This document shows positions 1 through 9,093 of a stretch of 64,000 nt of DNA, piece by piece. Position numbers and translations under genes: made by a program. Source of the stretch: Nitrospirales bacterium (GTDB lineage: Bacteria; Nitrospirota; Nitrospiria; Nitrospirales; UBA8639); contig BQIV01000003.1 of assembly GCA_021604005.1 (NCBI GenBank), forward strand, positions 62,001 to 126,000. Reading direction: 5' to 3'. Numbering within the stretch: the stretch's first letter is position 1; each line of letters begins with the position of its first letter. A model generated the notes under the pieces. That model saw only the letters and a program-made list of their open reading frames with translations. It had not been told where the DNA came from and did not search any database.

Positions 1-125
1 CCCCAGCGTGATACCGGTGTGAGGTCTGGTTGATGGGTGGAAAGAAAGTGAAAAAAGCTAGAATAGGAATCATGTGAAAATTGAGGGCCTGGTGTTTTCA
101 TGAAGATCCTTTGGGCGTCAGATAC

Positions 126-1601
126 TTATTCTGAAAGTTTTGCAAGCAGTTGATCGACTGTTGAGACGCCTTCCAGCAGGTCATTGGTTAAGGCGCGTGT
201 TCCGCGGTGAGGATCCATGAGGGGAATTCGTTTTATGGTGTCATCGCCTTGGTCCAAGAGAACCGACGTCCAGCTGACGCCATAGACTTTTTCTGCAAAT
301 TGCTTGAGGCAGGTGCCTCGGAAGAAGGCGCGCGTATTGCTCGGTGGCTCGGTCAGGGCGCGTTCAATATCGGAGTCTTGCAGCAGGCGGTCAATGCGTT
401 TTCCTCGTTCAAGCGTATAGTACAAGCCTTTATCGGGGCGCATATCATGATATTGCAAGTCGAGGAGGGCAATGCGGGGATCGTTCCATCCACAGGCTTT
501 CCGGTCCATGAATGATTGAATCATTTGTTGCTTGGCAACCCAGTCAAGTTCACGTCCCAGTTGCGTGGGGTCGTGTTCAAGCTTATCGAGGATACGTTCC
601 CAAGACACCAGGACATCTTTTGTCGCCGGTGACAGGTCTCGTGTATTGTAAAACTCGTAGGCGGTTTTAAGATACGTGCGTTGTATGTCCAGGGAAGACG
701 TTGAGCGGCCATTGGCTAATCGCAAGCTGGCGTTGATGGCTAAGTCGCGTGAGACGGTCTTGATATCCCGAATCGGGTCTTGCAGGACGATTTGAGGAAA
801 TTCCCAGCCGGCATCCAGCATGTCCATAATAATGGCGGTTGTGCCGATTTTGAGGTAGGTCGGGATTTCCGCCATGTTGGCGTCACCGACAATCACATGT
901 AATCGTCGATATTTGTCTTGCTCTGTATGTGGTTCATCACGTGTGTTGATGATGGGACGTTTCACCATGGTGTTTAAGTCCATCACACATTCGAAGAAAT
1001 CGGATCGTTGAGAAATTTGATACTCAACGGCATCGGTCGTATTTTCAGCTCCGACTTTTCCGGCACCGGTATAAATTTGACGTGTGACAAAAAATGGAAT
1101 CAGTGTTTGCGCGATGGTTGCGAACGGGACTGACCGTGACAGCAGGTAGTTTTCGTGATAGCCGTAGCTATTGCCTTTCCCGTCGGAATTATTTTTATAG
1201 ACAAAGAACGTATCCGAGCCCTGCGTGGCATTGAGAGCGTGGAGGCAGGTATTGATGATTCGTTCACCGGCTCGTTCGTACGCCAGAAGTTCAAGTGGTT
1301 GACTGCATTCCGGTGTGGAATATTCCGGATGAGCCCCGTCGACGTAGAGGCGTCCCCCATTCAAGAGGAGCTTATTGAGTTGACGATTATGCCGGATGCT
1401 CGGGCGTTCTGGCTCTCCTTCTACGACAAATCCACGAGCATCAAAAAATGGATTTTCATTCTCATAATCCCAGATGCCCTGGGGTGAGGGAAGCATGGGA
1501 CAGTGGCTGATGAGTCGCATGGAGTCCGTGACGGGGTCTGACTGTCCAGAGCCTTTCGCCAACAGGCCAAACTCAGTTTCCGTGCCTAGAATTCGGTGCA
1601 A
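126..1601 (-). CDS. dop: Dop: Pup deamidase/depupylase
   Basis: Glutamine-synthetase-like enzyme that deamidates the C-terminal Gln of Pup and removes Pup from substrates. The N-terminal GTETEFG motif (residues 6-12) and YVDGAHPEYSTPE (86-98) with Asp88 match the ATP/Mg-binding and nucleophilic elements of the Dop/PafA family. GTETE rather than the PafA-type start, and the 491-residue length, favour Dop over the ligase PafA. The start is TTG with GGAGG about 5 bases upstream. It lies 48 bp downstream of the ATPase gene on the same strand, so the two are probably co-transcribed. Pup and the 20S subunits are not in the window and may lie just beyond position 1. Confidence 0.93.
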   Translation of the reverse strand: MHRILGTETEFGLLAKGSGQSDPVTDSMRLISHCPMLPSPQGIWDYENENPFFDARGFVVEGEPERPSIRHNRQLNKLLLNGGRLYVDGAHPEYSTPECSQPLELLAYERAGERIINTCLHALNATQGSDTFFVYKNNSDGKGNSYGYHENYLLSRSVPFATIAQTLIPFFVTRQIYTGAGKVGAENTTDAVEYQISQRSDFFECVMDLNTMVKRPIINTRDEPHTEQDKYRRLHVIVGDANMAEIPTYLKIGTTAIIMDMLDAGWEFPQIVLQDPIRDIKTVSRDLAINASLRLANGRSTSSLDIQRTYLKTAYEFYNTRDLSPATKDVLVSWERILDKLEHDPTQLGRELDWVAKQQMIQSFMDRKACGWNDPRIALLDLQYHDMRPDKGLYYTLERGKRIDRLLQDSDIERALTEPPSNTRAFFRGTCLKQFAEKVYGVSWTSVLLDQGDDTIKRIPLMDPHRGTRALTNDLLEGVSTVDQLLAKLSE

Positions 1602-1649
1602 TGGCCCTCCGTGTCAGCTGTATAGTGATGGGTAGAAGCGAGATGTTCA

Positions 1650-3329
1650 CTAGAAATAGTGTCCGACGCTGACTGTTTCTATTTCTCGTGATTCGGATGG
1701 TTCTTCCGTTAATGTTCGCACATGAATGATCTTTTCCCCTTTTTTCCCGGCTATTCTGGCCCAATCGTCGGGGTTTGTGGTATTGGGAAGATCTTCTTGC
1801 TCTTTAAATTCTTCTCGAATCGCTTTGAGAAGGTCGTCGGCCAGTAGGCCTTTTTCCCCCGCAGAAATTGCCCGTTTGATCGCCATTTTTTTTGCTCGTG
1901 ATACGACACCTTCTATGAGTGCCCCGCTAGCAAAATCTTTAAAGTAAAAGGTTTCCTTTTCTCCATTGGCATAGGTGACTTCCAAAAAACGATTTTCCTC
2001 GGATTTGGCATAGAGGGCATCCGTGGCGACATCAATGAGATGCGTGACAAGTTGAGCAGGATTATTGTGTTGTCGATCAAGTTCAGTCTTGGCAAATGGG
2101 AGATCCGGGGTGAGGTACTTCCCGAGAATCTCTTTGGCCCCCTGTTTGTCCGGTCGAGGAATTTTGACTTTGACATCCAACCGGCCCGGTCGCAAGACGG
2201 CTGGGTCGATCAGGTCTTGTCGATTGCTGGCACCGATGACGATGACATCTCTAAGACTTTCGACCCCGTCGATTTCTGCAAGAAACTGTGGAACGATGGT
2301 CGATTCCACGTCTGATGAAATGCCCGTGCCTCGTGTCCGGAATAACGCATCCATTTCGTCGAAAAACACAATGACCGGATAGCCGTGAGACGCTTTTTCT
2401 TTGGCTTTGGCAAAGACTTCACGAATCTGGCGTTCCGACTCGCCCACGTACTTATTTAAGAGTTCGGGCCCTTTGATATGCAGGAAATAACTTCGAACAT
2501 CTTTGCCGGTGAGATGTTGTAATTTTTGCGCAATCGAGTTGGCCACGGCTTTGGCGATTAACGTTTTTCCGCATCCGGGAGGTCCGTATAACAAAATGCC
2601 TTTTGGTGGGGAGAGCCGGTGTTCCGCGTAAAGAGCTGGATGCAGGAACGGGAGTTCGACGGCATCCTTGACTTGAACGAGTTCTTTCTCTAATCCTCCG
2701 ATTTGTTCATAGTTGGCATCTGGAACTTCTTCCAACACCAACTCTTCCATTTCAGACTTTGGAAGCTTTTCGGTGATGTAGCCGGACCGTGGATCAAAAA
2801 GAAGAAGATCGCCAACGCTGAGCGATGTCTCTTGTAACGGATGAGCGATTTCGACGGCCCGCTCTTCGTCATGTCGTAACTTGACTAACGCCCGGCGTTC
2901 ATCGAGTCGGATTTTTAATTGTACGACTTCGCCCTGCGGGTCAAATTCCCTGGTTTCGATAATGTTGAGCGCTTCATTGAGAATGACCTCTTGCCCTTTT
3001 CGCAACGCGTGACCGGCAAGAGACGGATGCATATTGACTCGCATTTTTCTCCCTGAAACCGATACGTTGGCTGTCTCGTCCTGGTTCAGGCTACAGAAAA
3101 TAGCATACGTTGACGGAGGGGCGGTCAGCTTCTCTACTTCTTTCCTCAAGGCTTCGATTTGCACTTTTGCTTCTTGAAGACTTGAGACAAGACGTTCATT
3201 TTGTTGTTGAGATTGGCGCAGTTGTTGGCGTGAATCGTAGAGCTGATGCATTTCAGTCTCCATCGACTCCAGCTCGCTTCGGAGTTTTTCTAATTCACCG
3301 TTCGGGTCCTGTTGTTTTCTGATCCCCAT
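1650..3329 (-). CDS. arc: Mpa/ARC: proteasome-associated AAA ATPase
   Basis: Hexameric AAA unfoldase that recruits pupylated proteins and feeds them to the 20S core. Residues about 10-70 form the N-terminal coiled coil that binds Pup, residues about 75-185 fit the interdomain OB folds, and the AAA module carries Walker A GPPGCGKT (249-256) and Walker B VFFDEMD (321-327). The C-terminus ends GHYF, with the penultimate Tyr of the motif that docks into the proteasome alpha ring. This implies a cognate 20S core in the genome. Length 559 aa is normal for the family. Start ATG has a GGTGGA-like ribosome site. Confidence 0.95.
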   Translation of the reverse strand: MGIRKQQDPNGELEKLRSELESMETEMHQLYDSRQQLRQSQQQNERLVSSLQEAKVQIEALRKEVEKLTAPPSTYAIFCSLNQDETANVSVSGRKMRVNMHPSLAGHALRKGQEVILNEALNIIETREFDPQGEVVQLKIRLDERRALVKLRHDEERAVEIAHPLQETSLSVGDLLLFDPRSGYITEKLPKSEMEELVLEEVPDANYEQIGGLEKELVQVKDAVELPFLHPALYAEHRLSPPKGILLYGPPGCGKTLIAKAVANSIAQKLQHLTGKDVRSYFLHIKGPELLNKYVGESERQIREVFAKAKEKASHGYPVIVFFDEMDALFRTRGTGISSDVESTIVPQFLAEIDGVESLRDVIVIGASNRQDLIDPAVLRPGRLDVKVKIPRPDKQGAKEILGKYLTPDLPFAKTELDRQHNNPAQLVTHLIDVATDALYAKSEENRFLEVTYANGEKETFYFKDFASGALIEGVVSRAKKMAIKRAISAGEKGLLADDLLKAIREEFKEQEDLPNTTNPDDWARIAGKKGEKIIHVRTLTEEPSESREIETVSVGHYF

Positions 3330-3471
3330 TGTCGTTCCACCTATTCGTTTAGTTATGAACGTTCCCGGCAGGACTTAGGAGAGATCATCTCATCATAGGC
3401 AACGTGTCGACGACGATTGCACAATCATTTCCTGTATTGCGTAACCTATACGACTTGATTGAAGTAAAAAT

Positions 3472-3501
3472 ATCTTATCACTCGATTTTCAAAAGGGTCA
3501 A
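3472..3501 (-). promoter_or_regulatory. Candidate sigma-70 promoter of arc-dop
   Basis: Read on the minus strand: TTGACC, 18 bases, TAAGAT, about 140 bp upstream of the ATPase start. It lies in the 218-bp gap between thiE and arc, which otherwise shows no gene. Confidence 0.45.
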
Positions 3502-3547
3502 CCAATGACGTGTTGGGGCATGATGTTGTATGAAGGAATCGCTTGAC

Positions 3548-4180
3548 TTAGGAATTCTCTAGTGCTTGTAAAAAATGGCGAGTGACAGACGAAATGTTGG
3601 GCGATTCCAGAATGGCCGACATGACGGCGACGCCGTATGCGCCTGCATGTTTGACGTCCTTGACACGCTCTGGAGTGATGCCACCTATGGCAAAAACTGG
3701 AAGGGTCGAGTGTTGACAGGCCTGTTCCAAGACCCCTAATCCGAGGGGGGGGCCATACCGTCTTTTGGATGGTGTGTCATAGATTGGTCCAAGCACAAGA
3801 AAATCGGCTCCCTCGGCTTCTGCCGTCCACACCTCGTTCAGTGTGTGCGTCGATTTGCCTATCCATGCGTGTGGACCAAGGAACTGACGCACCTGTGGTA
3901 TTGGCAAACTATCTGATCGCAGATGCACACCATCTGCCTTAATATATTTTGCGATATCTGCACGATCATTGATGAGCAAGAAGGCCTGGTGGCGGCGAAC
4001 CTCCGATAGCATCTCTTGCGCGAGTGAGAGCAGATGCGAAGTGTCGAGATCTTTTTCTCGAAGTTGAACACACCGTGTGCCTGCATGGAGTGTTTCTTGA
4101 ATGACTGAATGGAGGGGGCGTTCACGCGTTTGATGACGGTCCGTCACCACATACAGGGGAGGTAATTTTTTGAGGGTCAT
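3548..4180 (-). CDS. thiE: Thiamine-phosphate synthase ThiE
   Basis: Joins 4-methyl-5-hydroxyethylthiazole phosphate and HMP-PP to give thiamine phosphate. This 210-residue TIM-barrel has the family signatures VQLREKD (38-44), a GVHL motif, GPIYDTPSKRRYGPPLG in the diphosphate-binding loop, and AIGGI near the C-terminus. It is the last gene of a thiS-thiG-thiE set on the minus strand, but a 98-bp A/T-rich inverted-repeat spacer separates it from thiG. Confidence 0.95.
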   Translation of the reverse strand: MTLKKLPPLYVVTDRHQTRERPLHSVIQETLHAGTRCVQLREKDLDTSHLLSLAQEMLSEVRRHQAFLLINDRADIAKYIKADGVHLRSDSLPIPQVRQFLGPHAWIGKSTHTLNEVWTAEAEGADFLVLGPIYDTPSKRRYGPPLGLGVLEQACQHSTLPVFAIGGITPERVKDVKHAGAYGVAVMSAILESPNISSVTRHFLQALENS

Positions 4181-4189
4181 TTAGGGAAG

Positions 4190-4276
4190 GGGAAGTGTAA
4201 AATGTAAATTGAAAAATGCAAAGTGAAGACAAATCTTGATTACTTCTGCACTTTACACTTTTACCTTTGCATTATC
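4190..4276. repeat. A/T-rich imperfect inverted repeat between thiG and thiE
   Basis: The spacer consists of alternating TGCAAA/GTGTAAA-type words in one half and their complements (TTTACAC, TTTGCA) in the other, with an unpaired centre. The same word style recurs at about 51.36-51.46 kb in another intergenic gap, so it looks like an interspersed palindromic element rather than a gene-specific terminator. Confidence 0.5.
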
Positions 4277-4278
4277 TT

Positions 4279-5052
4279 CTACAGCATGCCTTCGATGGTT
4301 GTGCTCGCGGTTGCGTAGAGTTTACGGGGAATCCGTCCGGCTTTATAGGCCAATCGTCCGGCTTCAATGCCTAACTTCATGGCTTCGGCCATCATGATGG
4401 GATTGTTCGCTCCGGCGATCGCCGTATTCATGAGTACCGCATCGGCTCCGTACTCCATGGCTAGAGCCGCATCGGAGGCGGTCCCCACACCCGCATCGAC
4501 AATAATAGGGACGTTGATGGTCTCGAGAATAATTTTTAAATTATATGGATTCCGAATCCCTAAGCCCGAACCAATTGGTGCGGCTAGGGGCATGACTGCC
4601 GGGCAGCCGACATCAACAAGCTTTTGAGCGACAATGGGGTCATCATTGGTGTAGGGTAAGACGATAAATCCTTCCTTGACTAACGTTTTGGCGGCTTCGA
4701 TCAGTCCGGCCGTGTCGGGAAAGAGTGTTCGTTCATCCCCAATCACTTCGAGCTTTACTAAATCCGAGACTCCCGCTGCTCGTGCAAGGCGTGCGTAACG
4801 CAGTGCATCCTCAACGGTGTAGCAGCCTGCCGTATTTGGCAAGATGGTATACTGCTTCGGATCTATGTAGTCGAGCAGGTTTTCTGTGTTTCGATCTGTG
4901 ATATTGACACGCCGTACGGCCACGGTGACGACATCGGCTCCAGCAGCATCGATGGCTTTTTTGGTTTCAGCAAAGTCTTTATATTTCCCGGTTCCAACCC
5001 AAAGGCGTGACCGGAACGCTCTTCCCGCAATTTCTAATCGATCATCAGTCAT
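4279..5052 (-). CDS. thiG: Thiazole synthase ThiG
   Basis: Forms the thiazole phosphate ring of thiamine from deoxyxylulose phosphate, ThiS-thiocarboxylate and dehydroglycine. The 257-residue TIM barrel contains [11 protein letters not shown], whose Lys100 is the expected Schiff-base lysine, and the phosphate-binding glycines near [20 protein letters not shown]. Its ATG overlaps the thiS stop by 8 bases (ATGACTGA), implying translational coupling with the sulfur carrier. Confidence 0.96.
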   Translation of the reverse strand: MTDDRLEIAGRAFRSRLWVGTGKYKDFAETKKAIDAAGADVVTVAVRRVNITDRNTENLLDYIDPKQYTILPNTAGCYTVEDALRYARLARAAGVSDLVKLEVIGDERTLFPDTAGLIEAAKTLVKEGFIVLPYTNDDPIVAQKLVDVGCPAVMPLAAPIGSGLGIRNPYNLKIILETINVPIIVDAGVGTASDAALAMEYGADAVLMNTAIAGANNPIMMAEAMKLGIEAGRLAYKAGRIPRKLYATASTTIEGML

Positions 5053-5308
5053 AGTCGAAAATTGAATCCTGTGTGTTTATGTAAGCATGTGGATGTAGTG
5101 GGCTTTCTGCGCCACCGCCAATGAAACTCAAAATTTCCACGGTATCTCCATGGTTCAAGATAGATGTCGGGAAATCCGCGCGGTCCAATATTTTTAAGTT
5201 GAGCTCAACGGCGACCTGTTCGGTGCGAATATCCAGCAGCTGAAGCAGGTCTGTGACGGTGAGGCCGTCCTGGAGAGTCCGAGATGCTCCATTGACTTGA
5301 ATGTCCAT
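5045..5308 (-). CDS. thiS: Sulfur carrier protein ThiS with C-terminal tail
   Basis: Ubiquitin-fold sulfur carrier for thiazole synthesis. The body ([12 protein letters not shown] through [10 protein letters not shown]) is typical, but the usual Gly-Gly terminus is followed by 21 extra residues ending in IFDYD before the stop. ThiS must expose Gly-Gly for adenylation, so the tail would need proteolytic removal, or this is a changed reading. The ATG at 5308 is preferred over an upstream TTG because AGGT lies 7 bases before it. It is the first gene of the thi operon. Confidence 0.88.
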   Translation of the reverse strand: MDIQVNGASRTLQDGLTVTDLLQLLDIRTEQVAVELNLKILDRADFPTSILNHGDTVEILSFIGGGAESPLHPHAYINTQDSIFDYD

Positions 5309-5372
5309 CAAAAGACCTGAAGCCCATCATCTGTAAACAGGTGAAAAAATGGATTCGTTGAGCCTGGTTTTT

Positions 5373-5402
5373 ATCCTACGGTAGCGTTGAAATGCTTGTC
5401 AA
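5373..5402 (-). promoter_or_regulatory. Candidate sigma-70 promoter of thiS-thiG-thiE
   Basis: Minus strand: TTGACA, 18 bases, TAGGAT, about 65 bp upstream of thiS. No THI-box (TPP riboswitch) signature was found in the leader. Confidence 0.5.
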
Positions 5403-5641
5403 TAAAATGAAACTGCCGGTCTCCACTGTCCGCAGACACCGCACAATTCCCACGCGTTCTCTCCGGTGCTATGTCGAAGGGGTGTGTGTAGATACGCCGA
5501 GGGGTTATTGCCCTATCATGACGTCGGAACCTCTGTTAACATTTCTTATTGCGCCCTCGTGTCGATGGTGGATCAAAAGAGACGTTTTCCTTAGAATAGG
5601 GAATTCCATTTTCTCTTTGTTCAAAAATTGAGGCTGCGATC
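5403..5641. other. Intergenic region without a convincing gene
   Basis: Gap between the divergent thi operon and the PolX-like gene. An open plus-strand frame here lacks a ribosome site and resembles no protein, so nothing is called. Confidence 0.5.
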
Positions 5642-6112
5642 ATGGAACAACACAATCAAGCATTAGCGGGCCTGTTTCATTCGATGGCAGGTTTACTTTC
5701 CGGTCGAGGCTCAAACCCCTACCGTGCACGGGCTTATCGTAAGGCCGCCGAGTCGTTGCTCCAATTACACGAGGATGTGGGTGAGATTGCCAGGCGCGGT
5801 GACTTGCAATCTATTCCGGGAGTGGGGAAAGATCTCTCTGGAAAAATTCAAGAGTATTTATCCTCTGGACGTATCCAAGCGTACGAAGAACTGAAGACTC
5901 CATTGCCGGATGAAGTGAAGTTGTGGGCAACGCTTCCGGGATTTTCTGAGCCTCTGGTACATGATGTATATTTTCGATTGGGAATTCGGACGGTCGAAGA
6001 CTTAGAGCGGTTAGTCCGTTCTCATATGTTGCGAACGGTTCCAGGAATGGCGGAACGGACGGATGAAATTTTGGCGGCCATTCACGAGCATCTCTCGAAC
6101 ACCGCTTCGTAA
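5642..6112 (+). CDS. Stand-alone PolX N-terminal/HhH domain protein
   Basis: This 156-residue protein resembles only the N-terminal helix-hairpin-helix part of family X DNA polymerases. Residues about 6-60 match the Pol-beta 8-kDa-like region (NPYRARAYRKAAESL), followed by the HhH sequence IPGVGKDLSGKIQEYL (about 59-74) and a second HhH-like unit near TVPGMAERTDEIL. The polymerase palm and the PHP phosphoesterase domain are absent, and no downstream frame restores them. A DNA-binding role is inferred; no catalytic activity can be assigned. Confidence 0.8.
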   Translation: MEQHNQALAGLFHSMAGLLSGRGSNPYRARAYRKAAESLLQLHEDVGEIARRGDLQSIPGVGKDLSGKIQEYLSSGRIQAYEELKTPLPDEVKLWATLPGFSEPLVHDVYFRLGIRTVEDLERLVRSHMLRTVPGMAERTDEILAAIHEHLSNTAS

Positions 6113-6303
6113 TCCAGGCTTGACGATGTTGAAGAGGGTTGGTAGCGTTCGAAAAAATCCCATTCTCATGTGTTGTGCCCACGTGTCTATTGAAACGGAC
6201 GCGACTATTACGCATGGCACGAGTATCCTATTGGCAAACTTGCTTTTCACCGTTGTAAGCATTGTGTGGACATAAATCTCTAGCGAAGAAAGAATCACTC
6301 GTT

Positions 6304-6540
6304 ATGTCAATCTCCGCATTTATTCTTATTGATGTGACAGGAAACCATACGAAAAGTGCCTATAAAACGATCATGAGAATACAGGGCGTACAATCATTGG
6401 CGGCTGTGACCGGCCCCCATGATCTTATTGCGAAAATTGAAGCCGACACAATCGAAGAATTACACGATATTGTTCTTTCTCGTATTCGAAGCATTGATGG
6501 TGTGTTGAAGACCAGTACGGCACTCGTCCTGAATTACTAA
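6304..6540 (+). CDS. Lrp/AsnC-type RAM (ligand-binding) domain protein
   Basis: A 78-residue single-domain protein (MSISAFILIDV to TSTALVLNY) with the ferredoxin-like RAM fold of Lrp/AsnC effector domains and no helix-turn-helix. The sequence GVQSLAAVTGPHDLIAKIEA is typical of this family, whose members sense amino acids or form oligomers. The ATG at 6304 is preferred to an upstream in-frame ATG (6262) because the extra residues do not belong to the fold. Confidence 0.82.
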   Translation: MSISAFILIDVTGNHTKSAYKTIMRIQGVQSLAAVTGPHDLIAKIEADTIEELHDIVLSRIRSIDGVLKTSTALVLNY

Positions 6541-6555
6541 GAAGCATTTCATGGG

Positions 6556-7869
6556 TTATGCCGCCGGGCGCAACTGTTTGAAGACTTTCCAGGTTTTCAG
6601 AAGTTCCAAGGCTTTCTGCAGTTGAATATCATCTGGCGGAACACCGTTGTCGGCTTCGTCTTTTTCTTCAGAGTTTTCTTTTCCATCTTTGTCAACGGGT
6701 TTTTGTGGAACTGGCACTGCTGCCTGCGCTTTCTCGTCTGCCGTGTCAGTCTCCTGTACGGCTGCCGTGGCCTTGGGGTCCACGACAATATCCGGCTTGA
6801 CACCAATGTTATGAATCGATTCACCTTCAGGCGTGTAATATTTCGCGGTTGTTAATCGAAGGCCGGATCCGTCGGAAAGTGGGAGGATTGTTTGCACTGA
6901 GCCTTTCCCAAAGCTGGTGGTGCCAAGAATGACAGCTTTTCCCCAGTCTTGCATGGCGGCGGCGACGATTTCCGATGCGCTTGCCGAACCATGGTTGATG
7001 AGGACGATCATGGGATACTCAAGCGTCTCGCCATTAGCCCGTGCACGATATTCATCCTTTCGCCCATTGCGACCTTTAATCGAGACAATTAATTTCCCGG
7101 ATTTCAAAAACTGCTCAGACACGCCGACTGCAGCGGTCAGGAGTCCGCCAGGGTTGTTCCGTAAATCCAAGATGACACTTTGAATGTGTTGTTCTTTCAG
7201 CGTGTCTAACGTGTTGGATAAATCGTCCGGGGTTTGTTCTTGGAACTGCGTGATACGAATGTATCCGGTATTACCGCCAATGACCTTGCCACGCACGCTC
7301 TGTATTTTGATGGTATCTCGCGTAATCTCATAGACCAATGGCTTTTTTATGCCTTCGCGAATCACGGTCAATGTGACAGCAGTGCCTTTGGGGCCGCGCA
7401 TTTTTTGCACCGCTTCCATAAGTGTGAGATCCTTGGTGGGGGTTTCGCCAACTTTGGCAATGACATCTCCGGCTTGAATGCCTGCGGCAAAGGCCGGGGT
7501 ATCTTCAATGGGTGCAATAACAGTCAATCGGTGTTCCTTAATGCCGATTTGAATGCCCAGACCTCCAAATTCGCCTTTGGTTTCGACTTGCATTTCTTTG
7601 TACATATCTAAGGTCATGTAGGAGGAATGTGGATCCAAGCCTGCCAGCATCCCACGGACGGCACCATGAACCAGGTCCTGCATTTTTGTTTCTTCGACGT
7701 AGTGTTTTTTGACTTGGGATAACACTTCGGCAAAGATTTGCAGTTCTTCATAATTTTCGCTGGCATACCCCGTCCGATCCCACCCTTTTCCGATGAGGAT
7801 GCCAACAAGAAGAATCGTGACGACGGTGAGTCCGGATACCCATACGGTTGACTGGCGTTCTTGTTTCAT
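6556..7869 (-). CDS. ctpA: CtpA/S41 C-terminal processing peptidase
   Basis: Periplasmic serine protease of the carboxy-terminal processing family. It has an N-terminal membrane anchor (residues 10-27), a PDZ domain (about 98-180) and the S41 catalytic core: RNNPGGLL (237-244), the Ser motif GSASASE (294-300), and Lys322 in TSFGKG. An Ala/Lys/Glu-rich linker of about 50 residues precedes the C-terminus. It lies directly downstream of the EnvC-like gene, fitting a role in maturation of cell-wall hydrolases or their regulators. That role is inferred from context. Confidence 0.94.
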   Translation of the reverse strand: MKQERQSTVWVSGLTVVTILLVGILIGKGWDRTGYASENYEELQIFAEVLSQVKKHYVEETKMQDLVHGAVRGMLAGLDPHSSYMTLDMYKEMQVETKGEFGGLGIQIGIKEHRLTVIAPIEDTPAFAAGIQAGDVIAKVGETPTKDLTLMEAVQKMRGPKGTAVTLTVIREGIKKPLVYEITRDTIKIQSVRGKVIGGNTGYIRITQFQEQTPDDLSNTLDTLKEQHIQSVILDLRNNPGGLLTAAVGVSEQFLKSGKLIVSIKGRNGRKDEYRARANGETLEYPMIVLINHGSASASEIVAAAMQDWGKAVILGTTSFGKGSVQTILPLSDGSGLRLTTAKYYTPEGESIHNIGVKPDIVVDPKATAAVQETDTADEKAQAAVPVPQKPVDKDGKENSEEKDEADNGVPPDDIQLQKALELLKTWKVFKQLRPAA

Positions 7870-7896
7870 ACAAAGGTTCCTTTTGCTACTCCATGG

Positions 7897-9093
7897 TTAT
7901 GGACGTTTGACAAGCCATCGAAGCGGATCAACGGGCGTGGTGCCTTTTCGTAATTCAAAGTAGAGCGTATTCTTATCTGTAAGTCCAGTCTCCCCGGTCT
8001 TTCCAATCACGTCTCCTTTTGCCACTGCCTGTCCTTCTTTGACGAGTAGCGTTGAGGCATGCGCATACAGAGAAAAAAACCCATTGGTATGATCCACAAT
8101 CACGACAAGCCCGTATCCCTTCAACCAATCGGCGTAGACGACGTTCCCGTGAGACACTGTGCGGATCGGACTGGGTTTCGGGGTTCGAATTTCTATTCCC
8201 TTTTTATTTACATACGTATCAAACGTTGGATGTTTTTGACGTCCAAAAAACGACACGATGTTTCCCTGGGTGGGCCAGAGTAGCGAGCCGTGTGTGTGCG
8301 CTTTGCCTTTTTTGGACTGTGGTTGCGCCTGTGAAAGTTTAAAGCGTTGATCCAACTCTTTGAGTAAGGCGTCAACTTGCTTGGCCGATCGTTTCAAGCC
8401 TTCGACGGTGCGTTCATACAGTTCCTGTTCTTTCGACAAACTCGTCAAGACCACATGTTTGTCTTTTTTGACACCCTTCATCTCGTTGATGGCTTGTTGC
8501 GTGCTGCGTTGATAGGTCAAGAGTTCTTCTCGTGCCTGCGATTGGCGTGCTTTGAGATCTTCTAAATCTGTCAATTGTTGACGATAGGTATTCAGGAGTT
8601 GATATTCCTGTTTCGAAATTGTGGATAAATAAGCTAATCGCCGTTCGAAGTTTGTTAAGGTATTGGCTTCGAAGAGCGTTTTCAAATATCCACCTCGCCC
8701 TTCCATGTAGAGGACCCGCAGTCGATTGGAAATGGAATGTCGATGTTGAGACACTTCCGTCTGAACGTTTGCTAATTGCTTATGCAGTTTTCCTAATTCA
8801 CGATCTTTCCCCTTGAGTTCTTTGCTGATGCGTCGGTACTCCTTCTGTTTCTGGAGTAAAGACTTATCGAGTTTTTCAATTTTCTTGAGAACGGATTCCG
8901 ATTGTTTGCCGGCCTGTTTGGCTTTTTGTTTGGTTTTATTGATTTCGTCATTAAGTTGTTTGAGGCGAAGGCGTTCTTGTTCCAGTTCTTGCGTAATGGC
9001 AGCTTGGGTTTGTGGCTTTGCCCACGTCCAGGATGTGGAGGGTAGATGTATCCCGAGGAGAAAAACGGCAAGGAGATATGGGCTAGATTTCAC
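7897..9093 (-). CDS. envC: EnvC-like murein hydrolase activator (degenerate LytM)
   Basis: Periplasmic coiled-coil protein ending in an M23/LytM domain. A signal peptide (VKSSPYLLAVFLLG...) is followed by about 230 residues of coiled coil, then LytM from LWPTQGNIVSFFG. The zinc ligands are missing: the usual His/Asp pair reads KKGIEIR and the terminal HxH reads TLYFE, so it should activate amidases rather than cut peptidoglycan, as EnvC does. The GTG at 9093 overlaps the ftsX stop as GTGA and has AAAGG 7 bases upstream; longer ATG starts at 9111 and 9141 are possible. Position after ftsEX matches the known FtsEX-EnvC axis. Confidence 0.9.
   Translation of the reverse strand: MKSSPYLLAVFLLGIHLPSTSWTWAKPQTQAAITQELEQERLRLKQLNDEINKTKQKAKQAGKQSESVLKKIEKLDKSLLQKQKEYRRISKELKGKDRELGKLHKQLANVQTEVSQHRHSISNRLRVLYMEGRGGYLKTLFEANTLTNFERRLAYLSTISKQEYQLLNTYRQQLTDLEDLKARQSQAREELLTYQRSTQQAINEMKGVKKDKHVVLTSLSKEQELYERTVEGLKRSAKQVDALLKELDQRFKLSQAQPQSKKGKAHTHGSLLWPTQGNIVSFFGRQKHPTFDTYVNKKGIEIRTPKPSPIRTVSHGNVVYADWLKGYGLVVIVDHTNGFFSLYAHASTLLVKEGQAVAKGDVIGKTGETGLTDKNTLYFELRKGTTPVDPLRWLVKRP

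Noticed and set aside
5312-5641. TPP riboswitch in front of thiS
   Set aside because: Looked for the THI-box segments (CTGAGA and the ACCTGATCnGG-type block) on the minus strand and did not find them.
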